Shown one piece after another: positions 6,174-15,039 of a DNA stretch of 51,783 nucleotides (within the stretch, counting starts at the first letter, position 1; each line of letters starts with the position of its first letter). The translations under genes were made by a program, and so were the position numbers. The DNA is from Oscillospiraceae bacterium (lineage in GTDB: Bacteria > Bacillota > Clostridia > Oscillospirales > Oscillospiraceae): contig CACXJE010000003.1 in the NCBI GenBank assembly GCA_902767915.1, positions 1 through 51,783 of the forward strand, given 5' to 3'. The notes under the pieces were generated by a model. It was not told the origin of the DNA and did no database searches. It saw only the letters and a list, made by a program, of their open reading frames with translations.

Positions 6174-8297
6174 ATGCAGCTTGCACGGAAAATCGTCCGG
6201 CTCCGGGTGCCGATCCTGGTGCTGGCACTGCTGCTGCTCATTCCGTCCGTGTTCGGAATGGCAGCCACGAGAATCAACTATGATATGTTGACCTACCTGC
6301 CGGAGGATATGGAAACCGTCATCGGGCAGGATGAATTGATGAAGGACTTCGGCAAGGGTGCATTTTCTTTTATCATTGTCGAGGGCATGGAGCCGGAGGA
6401 GGTCTCTCGCCTGCGAAAGTCCATTGAGGGCGTGGAGCATGTGGACTCCGTGATCTGGTATGACAGCCTTGCCGACCTGTCTGTCCCCATGGAGATGCTG
6501 CCGGATCAAATTTACCGGGCCTTCAACACCGACAATGCGACCGTCATGGCGGTCTTTTTTGACAGTTCCACCTCCGCGGATGTTACCATGGAGGCGGTGG
6601 ACGAAATTCGGAGTATCTGCGGCAAGCAGTGCTTTGTTGCAGGAATGTCCGCTCTGGTGCTGGACCTGAAGCAGCTCTGCGAGCAGGAGGAGCCCATCTA
6701 TGTGGCGCTGGCTGTGGTGCTGGCCGCGGCGGCTATGACCCTGCTGCTGGACTGCTGGCTGGCCCCGTTGGTGTTCCTGGCCTGCATCGGGATGATGGTG
6801 CTGCTGAATATGGGCACCAACATTGTGCTGGGAGAGATCTCCTACATCACAAAAGCGCTGGCGGCGGTTTTGCAGCTGGCCGTGACCATGGACTATTCCA
6901 TCTTCCTGTGGCACAGTTATAACGAGCAGCTGACCCGCTGCCCGGAGGACCACCGGGAGGCCATGGCCCGGGCGATCCACCAGACCTTTACCAGTGTGCT
7001 GGGCAGCTCGATCACCACAGTGGCAGGCTTTATCTCTCTGTGCTTTATGAGCTTCACCATGGGCCGGGATCTGGGCATCGTCATGGCAAAGGGCGTCATT
7101 CTGGGCGTCATTGGCTGCGTCACGGTGCTGCCTGCCATGATCCTGCTGCTGGATAAGCCCCTGCAAAAGACCCGTCACCGCAGCCTGATCCCCAATATGG
7201 CGGGACTGTCCCGGGGCATTCTAAAGCTTGCGCCGGTGCTGCTGGCACTGGCGGTGCTGGCAGCGGTTCCTGCCTGGTACGGCTATGAGAGGACCAACGA
7301 CGAGGTTTATTACGACATGGGTCAGTGCCTGCCGGAGGATATGGCTTATGTGGTTGCCAATACCAAGCTCCGGGATCAGTTCGACATGGCCTCTACCCAC
7401 ATGGTGCTGGTCAACGCCGATACCCCGGAGCAGGACGTCCGGGCTATGACTCGTCAGATGCAGCAGGTTGACGGAGTGAAGGCTGTTCTTGGGCTGGAGA
7501 CCCTGGTAGGAGAGGATATCCCGGTTGAGATCCTGCCGGATCATTTGCGGCAGATTATGGAGAGCGACCATTGGAAGCTCATGCTGGTACTCTCGGAATA
7601 CAAGGTGGCAAGCGATGAGGTAAACGGACAGATTACCGCGCTCAACGACATTCTGAAACGCTTTGACCCCAGCGGCATGCTGATCGGCGAGGCGCCTTGC
7701 ATGAAGGATCTGATCGAGACCACCGGCCACGACTTTGCAGTGGTGAACGCGGTTTCCATCGCCTTGGTGTTTTTGATTATCTTCTTCGTGGAGAAGAGCG
7801 TTAGCCTGCCGGTGCTGCTGATTTCCGTGATCGAGCTGGCGGTCTTTATCAACCTGGGGCTGCCCCACTATCTGGGCGACACCCTGCCCTTCATCGCGCC
7901 CATCGCCATCTCCACCATCCAGTTGGGCGCAACGGTGGACTATGCCATCCTGATGACCACCCGTTACAAGAAGGAACGGATCGGCGGCGCGGATCGTAAA
8001 ACCGCGGTCCGCATTGCCCTGACCGCCTCCATCCCCTCGGTGCTGGTGTCCGGCATGGGGCTTTTCGCCGCCACCTTCGGCGTAGCGCTCTATTCCAACA
8101 TTGACATTGTCAGCTCCATGTGCATGCTCATGGCACGGGGTGCGCTCATCAGCATGGTCTGCGTCATTCTGGTGCTGCCCACGCTGTTGCTGCTCTTCGA
8201 CCGGCTCATCTGTGCCACCACGCTGGGTATGAGACATATCAACAAAAAAACGTCGAGAAAGACGGACACGGCGAAAAAGGAGGAAGCTTTGGTATGA
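6174..8297 (+). CDS. MMPL/RND-type exporter
   Basis: This 707-residue protein starts at an ATG with AAAGGAG ten bases upstream. It has two homologous halves, each with one membrane helix (about residues 10-30 and 345-365), an extracellular domain of about 130-150 residues, and a cluster of five helices (about 165-330 and 515-685). Characteristic features are the repeated ExGAT/LAVTMDYSIFL and LGATVDYAILM segments in helix 4 of each half, which carry the conserved Asp of proton-driven RND permeases. The family exports lipids, lipopeptides or drugs across the membrane. Its gene overlaps the next one by four bases (ATGA). The substrate cannot be told from sequence. Confidence 0.9.
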   Translation: MQLARKIVRLRVPILVLALLLLIPSVFGMAATRINYDMLTYLPEDMETVIGQDELMKDFGKGAFSFIIVEGMEPEEVSRLRKSIEGVEHVDSVIWYDSLADLSVPMEMLPDQIYRAFNTDNATVMAVFFDSSTSADVTMEAVDEIRSICGKQCFVAGMSALVLDLKQLCEQEEPIYVALAVVLAAAAMTLLLDCWLAPLVFLACIGMMVLLNMGTNIVLGEISYITKALAAVLQLAVTMDYSIFLWHSYNEQLTRCPEDHREAMARAIHQTFTSVLGSSITTVAGFISLCFMSFTMGRDLGIVMAKGVILGVIGCVTVLPAMILLLDKPLQKTRHRSLIPNMAGLSRGILKLAPVLLALAVLAAVPAWYGYERTNDEVYYDMGQCLPEDMAYVVANTKLRDQFDMASTHMVLVNADTPEQDVRAMTRQMQQVDGVKAVLGLETLVGEDIPVEILPDHLRQIMESDHWKLMLVLSEYKVASDEVNGQITALNDILKRFDPSGMLIGEAPCMKDLIETTGHDFAVVNAVSIALVFLIIFFVEKSVSLPVLLISVIELAVFINLGLPHYLGDTLPFIAPIAISTIQLGATVDYAILMTTRYKKERIGGADRKTAVRIALTASIPSVLVSGMGLFAATFGVALYSNIDIVSSMCMLMARGALISMVCVILVLPTLLLLFDRLICATTLGMRHINKKTSRKTDTAKKEEALV

Positions 8298-10711
8298 AAA
8301 ACATCTATAAACAGATTATTGCCCTGGGCCTGTGCCTGATCCTGGGATTGGGCTGCATGAGCCTGGCAGCGGCGGAAAACCGCGAGATCCCTGCCGCCGA
8401 GACAGACTCCGCTGCCCTTGCCGCGGAGGAAGAATCGAATCGGGAGCCGGTATCCGACACCGAATCCGTCTATGTGCTCACCGATGCCGCCGGGGAAGTG
8501 GAAAAGATCATTGTCAGCGACCGGAGCCGGGATGCTGACGGCACCGAGCAATCCCAGCGGGTGGAAGCCCAGCAGGAGCTGCCGGTGGAGACGCGCTTTT
8601 CCTACCGCCTGGACGGGAAGGAGATCTCACCGGAGGAGCTGGCGGGCAAGAGCGGCGCGGTAGAGATCCGGATCGACTACATCAACCATGCGTCCGAACT
8701 GCGGGAGATCAACGGTAAGGCGGAAACTCTGTACACACCGTTTTTGATGCTCTCCGCGCTGGTGCTGGACAACGAGCACTTTTCAAATGTTGTCATCGAA
8801 AACGGAAAGCTGGTCAGCGACGGCACCCGTACCCTTGCCCTTGGTTACGCGCTGCCCGGGATGCAGGAGAGTCTCGCCCTGCCGGAGGAGCTGGAGCTGA
8901 CCGTTCCCGACCATGTGACCCTGCGCGCCGATGTGACGGAGTTCTCCCTGGGCTCTGTCTATACCCTGGCAGCCACGGATCTGTTTGGAGACTATGATGA
9001 AAACGACCCGGAGGCAGTGGAAAAGCTGCTGTCCTCCGTGCAGGATCTCAGCGACGGCATGGCCCAGCTGCTGGAGGGCGCAAAGGCTCTGAACGAGGGC
9101 CTGGACACTCTGTCGGAGAAGTCCGGTGCGCTGCAGGACGGAACAGCTGCCTTGGCTGAGGGCGCAGATCAGCTTTCCGGCGGCGCCGGATCCCTCGCTG
9201 ATGGCGCCGGGAAGCTGGCCTCCGGCGCATACGCGCTGCAGAATGGGACAAAGCAGCTTGCCCTTGGAGCCAACAGCCTGCGGGACGGCAGCAGCGACCT
9301 GGCAAACGGCGCAGCCAAACTCAGCGCCGGACTGGGTCAGCTCAGCCAGAACTCTGCTGCCTTGAACAGCGGTGCGGAAGAGGTTTTTCGCTCCCTGCTG
9401 TCGGCCGCGGAAACGCAGCTCAAGGCCAACGGCTTGACCGTGCCGACCCTGACCATTTCCAACTATCAGGCGGAGTTGAACCGTATAATCAATGCGCTGG
9501 ACCCCGACGCGGTTTATGCAGCGGCCCTTGCCCAGGTGACCGCAGCGGTGGAGGCCAGACGGTCCGAAATCCAAACGCTGGTCACCCAGACGGTCCGGGA
9601 ACAGGTCAGCCAGGCGGTCACCGCTGCTGTGCGGGAGACCGTTGCCGAGCAGGTCCGGGATGGGGCGGAGGCCCAGATCCGGGCGGCGGTGGAGGAAAAC
9701 CGCCCCTTGATCGAAGGCCAGGTCACCCAGACCGTGGAGGCCCGGATCCGGGCCCAGGTCATTCTGGCCGCCACGGGCATGAGCCTGGAGGAATACGAAC
9801 AGGCTGTGGCGGCAGGCGTCATTGACGAGGCGCAGCAAGCCGCCCTGGAGGCGCAGATCGAAGCGCAAATGGCCTCCCAGGAGGTCAAGGATCAGATCTC
9901 CGCCGCAGTGGAGCAAACGATTGCAGAGACGATCCAGGCCCGGCTGGCCGATCCCGAAACCCAGGAAGGGATCCGGCAGCAGATCGAATCACAGATGGCT
10001 TCCGAGGCTGTGCAGAGTCTGATCGCGCAAAAGCTTGAGGAACAGATGCAGAGCAAGACCGTTCTGCAGAGTATCGCTGAAAACACCGAAGCCCAGGTAC
10101 AGAAGGCCATTGCCGATACCATGGCCGGACCCGAGGTTCAGGCCAAGCTGCAGGCTGCCAGCGCTGGCGCGCAGTCTGTGATCGCCCTGAAGACCTCTCT
10201 GGATCAGTACAACGCCTTCTATCTGGGCCTGAAGAGCTATACCGCCGGTGTGGACGACGCTGCCCGTGGCGCAAAAACGCTCAGCGACGGGGCAAAGAAG
10301 CTGCACAGCGGCGCTGACGACCTGGCAGGCGGAAGCGCGTCGCTCTCCGCAGGCGCGGCGAAGCTCTCTGACGGAGCCAAGACCCTGTCAGGCGGCGCTG
10401 CGGTCCTTTCCGACGGAGCAGCCCGTCTGGATTCCGGTGTGCATGCGCTTAACGACAGCCTGCCCGCCCTGCTGGAGGGCATCGAACAGCTCCTGGACGG
10501 TTCGTCTCAACTCCGGGAAGGCCTGGAGACCTTCGACGAGGAGGGGATCCAAGTCATCACCCGTCTGGTGAACGAGGATGGCCGGGACCTGGCGCAGCGA
10601 TTGAAAGCATTGGCAGCGCTGGGCCGGGAATACCGGGCGTCCTGCACAGGCTTGCCGGAGGATATGGACGGTGAGCTGCGCTTCATCTTCCGCAGCGCTT
10701 CCATCGGATAA
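8294..10711 (+). CDS. Exported glycine-repeat protein coupled to the MMPL exporter (YhgE/Pip-like repeats)
   Basis: This 805-residue protein has a signal peptide (YKQIIALGLCLILGLGCMSLAAAE). The ATG at 8294 follows GGAGGAAGCTTTGGT and overlaps the MMPL stop. After a beta-rich N-terminal domain (about 50-230) come heptad-like repeats of the type L(S/A)DGA..L..GA (about 255-375 and 650-755), as in YhgE/Pip proteins. Between them is a long predicted coiled coil rich in EAQI/VEQ (about 425-640). The protein ends FIFRSASIG, with no C-terminal membrane helix. The symmetrical repeat-coil-repeat layout suggests an extended rod on the cell surface working with the exporter. Role in substrate passage is inferred from coupling. 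Confidence 0.75.
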   Translation: MKNIYKQIIALGLCLILGLGCMSLAAAENREIPAAETDSAALAAEEESNREPVSDTESVYVLTDAAGEVEKIIVSDRSRDADGTEQSQRVEAQQELPVETRFSYRLDGKEISPEELAGKSGAVEIRIDYINHASELREINGKAETLYTPFLMLSALVLDNEHFSNVVIENGKLVSDGTRTLALGYALPGMQESLALPEELELTVPDHVTLRADVTEFSLGSVYTLAATDLFGDYDENDPEAVEKLLSSVQDLSDGMAQLLEGAKALNEGLDTLSEKSGALQDGTAALAEGADQLSGGAGSLADGAGKLASGAYALQNGTKQLALGANSLRDGSSDLANGAAKLSAGLGQLSQNSAALNSGAEEVFRSLLSAAETQLKANGLTVPTLTISNYQAELNRIINALDPDAVYAAALAQVTAAVEARRSEIQTLVTQTVREQVSQAVTAAVRETVAEQVRDGAEAQIRAAVEENRPLIEGQVTQTVEARIRAQVILAATGMSLEEYEQAVAAGVIDEAQQAALEAQIEAQMASQEVKDQISAAVEQTIAETIQARLADPETQEGIRQQIESQMASEAVQSLIAQKLEEQMQSKTVLQSIAENTEAQVQKAIADTMAGPEVQAKLQAASAGAQSVIALKTSLDQYNAFYLGLKSYTAGVDDAARGAKTLSDGAKKLHSGADDLAGGSASLSAGAAKLSDGAKTLSGGAAVLSDGAARLDSGVHALNDSLPALLEGIEQLLDGSSQLREGLETFDEEGIQVITRLVNEDGRDLAQRLKALAALGREYRASCTGLPEDMDGELRFIFRSASIG

Positions 10712-10769
10712 TCAGGCTGCCTTTGGCTAAGCCCACAGCAGCGATGCGCCAGCGTATCCTGCGCACGGC

Positions 10770-10810
10770 AAAGAGAAACCAGTCGCTTTATGCGGCTGGT
10801 TTTTTCTTTG
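10770..10810 (+). terminator. Terminator of the MMPL operon
   Basis: AAAGAGAAACCAGTCG and CGGCTGGTTTTTTCTTT form a stem around CTTTATG, with the T-run in the right arm. Confidence 0.8.
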
Positions 10811-11085
10811 CCTTTGTGGTGCGCTGACGCCTTTGCCCCGCCGAAGCGGGCTTTGGCAGGACCTGTATTCCGGATTTGGCGCGGCTCTTTTTGTACACGT
10901 CTATGATTTGAACTTCCGTGCGCAGCGTGCAGCGTGAGGGCCGGATGGGCCGGAAAAGGGAATTGCCCGATGCCGGGGCGGGAGCCTCGACACCGGGCGG
11001 GGAAAGAGAATTATGAAAAGGAAAGTATCAATGAAACAAAAGGGGGATCCCTGCGTCCGGAGGGGCGTCCCGACAATCCGGGGAT
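10811..11085 (+). other. Intergenic stretch without a recognisable gene
   Basis: This GC-rich spacer contains GGGCCGGATGGGCCGG and several short inverted matches (GGGAATTGCCC, GCCGG/CCGGGC) around 10935-11000. It then becomes purine-rich with an isolated ATG at 11013 whose frame has no coding character. A structured leader RNA is possible but I could not fold it onto any known class. Confidence 0.4.
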
Positions 11086-11283
11086 GTGGGGGTGAACAAC
11101 CTGATGCTGCACAACGTCAGCGGTCCGGTCTATATGCTGGCCAGCTACGTGAAGCTGAATTGGGACTCCAACTTCGTCAGCGGTCCCATCGATGCCGTCA
11201 CCACGCGGATCACCAACAAGGGCGCCGTTCCGGAGCTGCTGGTCCCCTTCCAGGAGCGGGGCATAGAAGTGATCGTCGTTTGA
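11086..11283 (+). pseudogene. Possible gene remnant, 65 residues
   Basis: The frame is open from 11035; GTG at 11086 is the first start codon, without a convincing ribosome binding site. The sequence (NNLMLHNVSGPVYMLASYVK, then GAVPELLVPFQERGIEVIVV) looks like a real, conserved protein end rather than random translation, but I do not recognise the family. The short length and absence of a proper 5' end suggest the 3' remnant of a larger gene. The downstream promoter starts six bases after the stop. Confidence 0.35.
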
Positions 11284-11288
11284 CCCGG

Positions 11289-11317
11289 TTGACACAGGGG
11301 AGAATGCGTATTATAAT
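11289..11317 (+). promoter_or_regulatory. Consensus sigma-A promoter
   Basis: TTGACA (11289-11294), 17-base spacer, TATAAT (11312-11317): a perfect housekeeping promoter driving the downstream membrane protein gene. Confidence 0.85.
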
Positions 11318-11374
11318 GAAATACAATCTGAAATCGAACCCGATCTGACCGACAAAACAGAAGGAGGGGATGGC

Positions 11375-12745
11375 GTGGATACTTCCGGAGGATCGCTTCG
11401 TGACCGGCCGAATCGGCTGCTTTCCTGCGGCGTGCAGGATTGGTTTTGTGTGTTTTTCGCTTCCTATCTCCTTTTGCTGGGGCCGAAGGGCCTGGAGGAG
11501 ATTTCAGCGGTCAAAATCCTAATATTATATGTATCGGTGCTGGCCCTGGTTCTGCTTCTGGCCGTTCTCATTGCAGTCAGCCTGATCCGGAGGCCGGGGG
11601 CAAGACGGCTGCGGGACTGCCTGGCGCCCCGGGCCCTGCGGAATCCCGCAAATCTGTTTGCCTGTGCCTATTTGGTTTTCGTGCTGATTTCCGCGCTGCT
11701 CTCTCCCTGGCGGCGGATGGCTCTGTTCAGCACCGAGAACCGGGAAAACGCCTGCACCGAGTTCCTGTACGTGCTGTGCTTTGTCCTGATCTCCCTCTGG
11801 GGGAAGCCGACGAAAACCATCCTGTACGTCGTCTACGGCGCAACGGGCCTTTTCTGCCTGGTGATCCTGCTGCATCTGCTGGGGCTGAACCCCTTCGGCC
11901 TCTATGGAGCGGGAAAGAACTTTTACTCCCCGGTCAAGGGCGGCCGGACCAAGATCTTTATCGGCACCGTGGGCAATGTGGACCTGGTGTCCGCCGTGTT
12001 CAGTCTGCTGCTGCCGATCTGTCTGGTGGACGGCCTCACCGCCCGGGGATGGCGGAAGCTGATCGGACTGACGCTGGCGGCGGTCTGCGCGGTGGAGATG
12101 GTGAAGATCCGGGTGCTGGCCGGGCTTGTCGGCGTGGCGGCGGGCGGCGTGCTTTCCGCCTGGATCCTGGCGCCCTTCCGGCGAAAAACCAAGCTGTATC
12201 TGCTGCTGGGGCTGGGCCTGGCCGGCGCTGCCGGTCTGGCGGTGCTTTGGGGCTTTGACCTGAAGCCGAAGCCCCTGCATGAGCTCCACGAGATCCTGCA
12301 CGGAAGATTCTCCGACAAATTCGGCACCGGCCGGTTCTTCATCTGGCGGCAGATGCTGGAGCGGGTTCCCGGCCGGCTGCTGTTCGGCACCGGGCCCGAT
12401 ACGGTGCGGCAGACCGGACTGGACCCCTTTACCCGCTACAACGCCGCGGGACAGCTTGTGGCGGTGGGCCGCCTGAGCAACGCCCACTGCCTGCCCCTGC
12501 AGATCCTCTATTGCACCGGCCTGCTTTCACTGCTGGCCTGGCTTGGAATGGTGGGCTCTGTGCTGGCGCCCTGGGCCCTGCGAAAAAACAAGAGCCGTGC
12601 CTCGGCTGCCATCGGAGCCGGAATCATCTGCTTTTTGACGAACATGCTGTTCTGCATCACCTCAGTTATCATCATGCCCTTTTTCTGGTGCTTCCTGGGT
12701 CTTCTGAACGGCGAACAGATAAATAAAGACATGCCGCCGGAGTGA
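11375..12745 (+). CDS. O-antigen ligase/polymerase-like membrane protein
   Basis: This 456-residue protein starts at a GTG at 11375 with AAGGAGGGG five bases upstream. It has about ten to twelve membrane helices: two near residues 15-75, several between 85 and 275, and three near the end. A long extracellular loop (about 290-385) contains GRFFIWRQMLERVPGRLLFG and NAHCLPLQILYCTG. The R-x-x-x-W-x-x-ML and later NAHC.. pattern is typical of the Wzy/O-antigen-ligase (WaaL, RfaL) superfamily, which joins or polymerises surface glycans. No glycosyltransferase genes surround it, so substrate and exact reaction are unknown. It stands alone and shares its terminator with the convergent ruvX gene. Confidence 0.75.
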   Translation: MDTSGGSLRDRPNRLLSCGVQDWFCVFFASYLLLLGPKGLEEISAVKILILYVSVLALVLLLAVLIAVSLIRRPGARRLRDCLAPRALRNPANLFACAYLVFVLISALLSPWRRMALFSTENRENACTEFLYVLCFVLISLWGKPTKTILYVVYGATGLFCLVILLHLLGLNPFGLYGAGKNFYSPVKGGRTKIFIGTVGNVDLVSAVFSLLLPICLVDGLTARGWRKLIGLTLAAVCAVEMVKIRVLAGLVGVAAGGVLSAWILAPFRRKTKLYLLLGLGLAGAAGLAVLWGFDLKPKPLHELHEILHGRFSDKFGTGRFFIWRQMLERVPGRLLFGTGPDTVRQTGLDPFTRYNAAGQLVAVGRLSNAHCLPLQILYCTGLLSLLAWLGMVGSVLAPWALRKNKSRASAAIGAGIICFLTNMLFCITSVIIMPFFWCFLGLLNGEQINKDMPPE

Positions 12746-12763
12746 CCGACGGCATGTCTTTTT
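12725..12763 (+). terminator. Bidirectional terminator between convergent genes
   Basis: AAAGACATGCCG (12725-12736) pairs with CGGCATGTCTTT (12750-12761), with a T-run on each strand. The stop codon of the upstream membrane protein gene lies in the loop. Confidence 0.85.
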
Positions 12764-13187
12764 ATGCTTCCGGGTGCATCCGCAGATAGTCCAGATACCC
12801 CTCCAGGATCAGGCTGGCAGCCACGGCGTCCACGGTGTTTTTTCGTTTCTTGCCGTGGTAGCCGCTCATGGAGAGGATGTTGTGGGCCTCCACGGTGGTG
12901 CGGCGCTCGTCCCAGAGGCGGACCTCCATGCCCAAAGCCTCTGTAAGCGCTTCCGCGAAGCTGCGGTAGAGCTCCGCCCGGGGTCCCTCGGAACCGTCCA
13001 TGTTCCGGGGGAAGCCCATGACGACCCGCTCCGGCCCGTGGGCCTGGACCAGCTCCGTGATTTCCCGGAGGGTTTTTTCCCGGTTCCGGCTGTGGATCAC
13101 CGTGGTGAAGCCCACGATGGAGCCGGTGAGATCGGAAACGGCAATGCCGGTTCTGGCGTCGCCGTAATCAATGGCAAGGACCTTCAT
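12762..13187 (-). CDS. ruvX: RuvX/YqgF Holliday-junction resolvase-like nuclease
   Basis: At 141 residues it is the usual family length. It has an RNase H-like fold with the N-terminal motif LAIDYGDARTGIAVSD (catalytic Asp 6), a central VVMGFPRNMDGSEG and the C-terminal RRTTVEAHNIL...KKNTVDAVAASLILEGYLD, whose Asp completes the site. The family processes pre-16S rRNA ends and/or resolves Holliday junctions. It is the only minus-strand gene in its neighbourhood and converges on the O-antigen-ligase-like gene, sharing its terminator. The ATG lies at 13187, preceded on the minus strand by GGAGGTTTCT. Confidence 0.93.
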   Translation of the reverse strand: MKVLAIDYGDARTGIAVSDLTGSIVGFTTVIHSRNREKTLREITELVQAHGPERVVMGFPRNMDGSEGPRAELYRSFAEALTEALGMEVRLWDERRTTVEAHNILSMSGYHGKKRKNTVDAVAASLILEGYLDYLRMHPEA

Positions 13188-13282
13188 AGAAACCTCCGTG
13201 TTTCTTTTTTCTACATCCTATCCCATCTGCCCGCCGGTGTCAAGAAAAACCTGCTGCGAGCAGGCAGCGGGCACCGACAGTA

Positions 13283-13330
13283 AATTGAGAATTGAGAATT
13301 GAGAATTGAGAATTGTCAATTCTTAATTGC
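13283..13330 (+). repeat. Seven-base tandem repeat and inverted copy
   Basis: AATTGAG is repeated four times and followed by AATTG (13283-13315), then TCAATTCTTAATTG in the opposite sense. Similar GAGAATTGA strings occur at 36928-36963. It lies between ruvX and the rpmG promoter; no gene is seen here. Confidence 0.8.
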
Positions 13331-13423
13331 GCCTGCAAAGCGCTCTGCGGCCGTTCGGACCGGGCGGTGACAATTGCCCCGTCGCGGCGCGCCGGACTTT
13401 TTTGCGAAAAAGCAAAAAAACCA

Positions 13424-13452
13424 TTGACATCCCGGCGCTTTTATGATACCAT
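13424..13452 (+). promoter_or_regulatory. Promoter of rpmG-secE-nusG
   Basis: TTGACA (13424-13429), 17-base spacer, TACCAT (13447-13452). An overlapping TATGAT at 13442 is at a shorter spacing. Confidence 0.65.
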
Positions 13453-13462
13453 GTCCTCACCT

Positions 13463-13499
13463 GTGAAAAAGGGCTCTTTTTTTGTGCGCCCTTTTTCAG
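13463..13499 (+). promoter_or_regulatory. Leader stem-loop upstream of rpmG
   Basis: GTGAAAAAGGGC pairs with GCCCTTTTTCAG around a loop containing seven Ts. It lies just downstream of the predicted transcription start. It could act as an attenuator or mRNA stability element; no T-run follows the right arm, so simple termination is unlikely. Confidence 0.5.
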
Positions 13500-13574
13500 C
13501 CGCGGATGGGGCCTGCCCCGCTAAATCTCAAATAGCCGCGGTGATACAGGGAGGCAATATAAGGAGGTGCCGTA

Positions 13575-13724
13575 ATGCGCGTCAAAATCACTCTCAGATG
13601 TTCTGAATGCAAGCAGAGAAACTACAACTCCATGAAGAACAAGAAGAACGACCCCGATCGGCTCGAAATGAAGAAGTACTGCAGATTCTGCAGAAAGCAT
13701 ACGCTTCACACCGAGACCAAGTAA
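13575..13724 (+). CDS. rpmG: 50S ribosomal protein L33
   Basis: At 49 residues it has the family's usual length. It begins [17 protein letters not shown] and ends [17 protein letters not shown]. Two CxxC pairs (CSEC and CRFC) form the zinc site of the C+ form of L33. The ATG is preceded by AAGGAGGTGCCGTA. It is the first gene of the classical rpmG-secE-nusG group, with 18 bases to secE. Confidence 0.95.
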   Translation: MRVKITLRCSECKQRNYNSMKNKKNDPDRLEMKKYCRFCRKHTLHTETK

Positions 13725-13742
13725 TCGGAAGGGAGAACAACA

Positions 13743-13973
13743 ATGGCTGAAGTCAAAAAGGAAAACTGGTTCAAGAGACGCTGGAATGGCCTGACCAAAT
13801 GGTTCCGGGGCATGAAGAGCGAGCTCAAGAAGGTCGTGTGGCCCACCTGGTCCCAGGTCCTGAACAATACCCTGGTTGTCATCGTTGTATCCATCATCTT
13901 TGCAGTCGTCATCGGCCTGATCGACTATCTGGCCTACAAGGGCATCGTTGCGCTGCTCGATCTGATTCGGTAA
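13743..13973 (+). CDS. secE: Preprotein translocase subunit SecE
   Basis: This 76-residue single-span SecE is of the short Gram-positive type. It has an amphipathic N-terminal half (WNGLTKWFRGMKSELKKVVWPTW, containing the conserved ELKKVVWPT hinge) and one membrane helix (about residues 43-68). It clamps the two halves of SecY in the translocon. RBS GAAGGGAGAACAACA; nusG begins seven bases after its stop, so the two are co-transcribed. Confidence 0.96.
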   Translation: MAEVKKENWFKRRWNGLTKWFRGMKSELKKVVWPTWSQVLNNTLVVIVVSIIFAVVIGLIDYLAYKGIVALLDLIR

Positions 13974-13979
13974 AGCATC

Positions 13980-14507
13980 ATGGCGGAAAGCGCAAAATGG
14001 TATGTCGTTCAAACCTATTCGGGTTATGAGAACACTGTAAAGGCAACCATCGAAAAGACCATCGAAAACCGTTCGCTCCAGGACGTGATCTGTGAGGTCG
14101 CCATTCCCATGGAGACCGTCACCGAGGTCACCGAGAACGGACCCAAAACCTACGAGCGGAAGTGCTTCCCGGGCTACGTGCTCATCAAAATGGTGATGAA
14201 CAGCGATACCTGGTACATCGTCCGCAACGTTCGCGGCGTCACCGGGTTTGTAGGCCCCAGCAGCACCAACCCCCCTCCGCTGACCGAAGAAGAGGTCATC
14301 CATTGGGGCGTGGAGCGCCACGAAGTCGTTGTGTCCTACAATGTGGGCGATACCGTCCGGATTGTGGACGGGCCTCTGACCTCCTTCAACGGTCGTGTGG
14401 AAGCCCTGGACATCGACAAAAACAGCGTTCGCGTCATTGTTTCCATGTTCGGACGCGAAACCCCGGTCGAGCTGGAGCTCGATCAGGTGGAGACTATCTC
14501 CGAGTAA
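13980..14507 (+). CDS. nusG: Transcription termination/antitermination factor NusG
   Basis: This 175-residue protein has an N-terminal NGN domain ([43 protein letters not shown]) that binds RNA polymerase. A C-terminal KOW domain follows (about 122-175: [22 protein letters not shown]) that contacts NusE or Rho. Length and motifs are typical. It is followed by an rRNA-like L1 site and rplK. Confidence 0.97.
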   Translation: MAESAKWYVVQTYSGYENTVKATIEKTIENRSLQDVICEVAIPMETVTEVTENGPKTYERKCFPGYVLIKMVMNSDTWYIVRNVRGVTGFVGPSSTNPPPLTEEEVIHWGVERHEVVVSYNVGDTVRIVDGPLTSFNGRVEALDIDKNSVRVIVSMFGRETPVELELDQVETISE

Positions 14508-14533
14508 TCCGGACCGCATGGCGCGGTCAGAAC

Positions 14534-14570
14534 GTGGGAGGGGCTTTGTCCCCGCCAAATTACCACTTTA
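14534..14570 (+). promoter_or_regulatory. rRNA-like L1 binding site upstream of rplK
   Basis: GTGG (14534-14537) pairs with CCAC (14563-14566), enclosing GGGG-CTTTGT-CCCC, with AG on one side and CGCCAAATTA-type bases on the other, then TTTAA. The pattern GTGGGAGG...TACCAC..TTTAA echoes the L1-stalk helix of 23S rRNA (GGTGGGAGG...TACCACCCTTTAA). Established biology: L1 represses its own operon by binding such mimics. Assignment here is by eye. Confidence 0.65.
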
Positions 14571-14588
14571 ATTCAGGAGGTGCTTATC

Positions 14589-15014
14589 ATGGCACAGAAA
14601 GTAACAGGTTATATCAGACTGCAGATTCCGGCTGCAAAGGCAACCGCTTCCCCTCCGGTGGGCCCCGCTCTGGGCCAGCACGGCGTAAACATTTCTCAGT
14701 TCATCAAGGAATTCAATGAGCGCACCAAGGATCAGGCTGGTTTCAAGATCCCCGTAGTCATCACCGTCTACGCCGACCGCAGCTTCACCTTCGTGACCAA
14801 GACCCCCCCGACCCCGACCCTGATTCTCAAGGCCCTGGGCATCGAGAAGGGTTCCGGCGTTCCCAACAAGACCAAGGTTGCTTCCATCACCAAGGCCCAG
14901 GTCAAGGAAATCGCCGAGCGCAAAATGCCCGACCTCACCGCAGCTACCATCGAGGCTGCCATGAGCCAGGTGGAAGGCACCTGCCGTTCCATGGGCATCA
15001 CTGTTGTTGACTAA
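14589..15014 (+). CDS. rplK: 50S ribosomal protein L11
   Basis: This 141-residue protein has its ATG chosen at 14589 after CAGGAGGTGCTTATC, giving the normal [15 protein letters not shown] start. The N-terminal domain has the conserved [14 protein letters not shown] loop. The C-terminal RNA-binding domain carries [18 protein letters not shown] and ends [10 protein letters not shown]. It binds the GTPase-associated region of 23S rRNA. It is followed by rplA after a second L1-type leader. Confidence 0.97.
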   Translation: MAQKVTGYIRLQIPAAKATASPPVGPALGQHGVNISQFIKEFNERTKDQAGFKIPVVITVYADRSFTFVTKTPPTPTLILKALGIEKGSGVPNKTKVASITKAQVKEIAERKMPDLTAATIEAAMSQVEGTCRSMGITVVD

Positions 15015-15039
15015 TTGAACTGAGACACCGTCTCAAAAT

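Noticed and set aside
10920-11010. Riboswitch-like GC-rich leader
   Set aside because: I could not match conserved bases of any known class, and the downstream frame is not a good gene.
13283-13330. Replication origin or iteron array
   Set aside because: The repeat unit is seven bases, low complexity, and no initiator gene is nearby.
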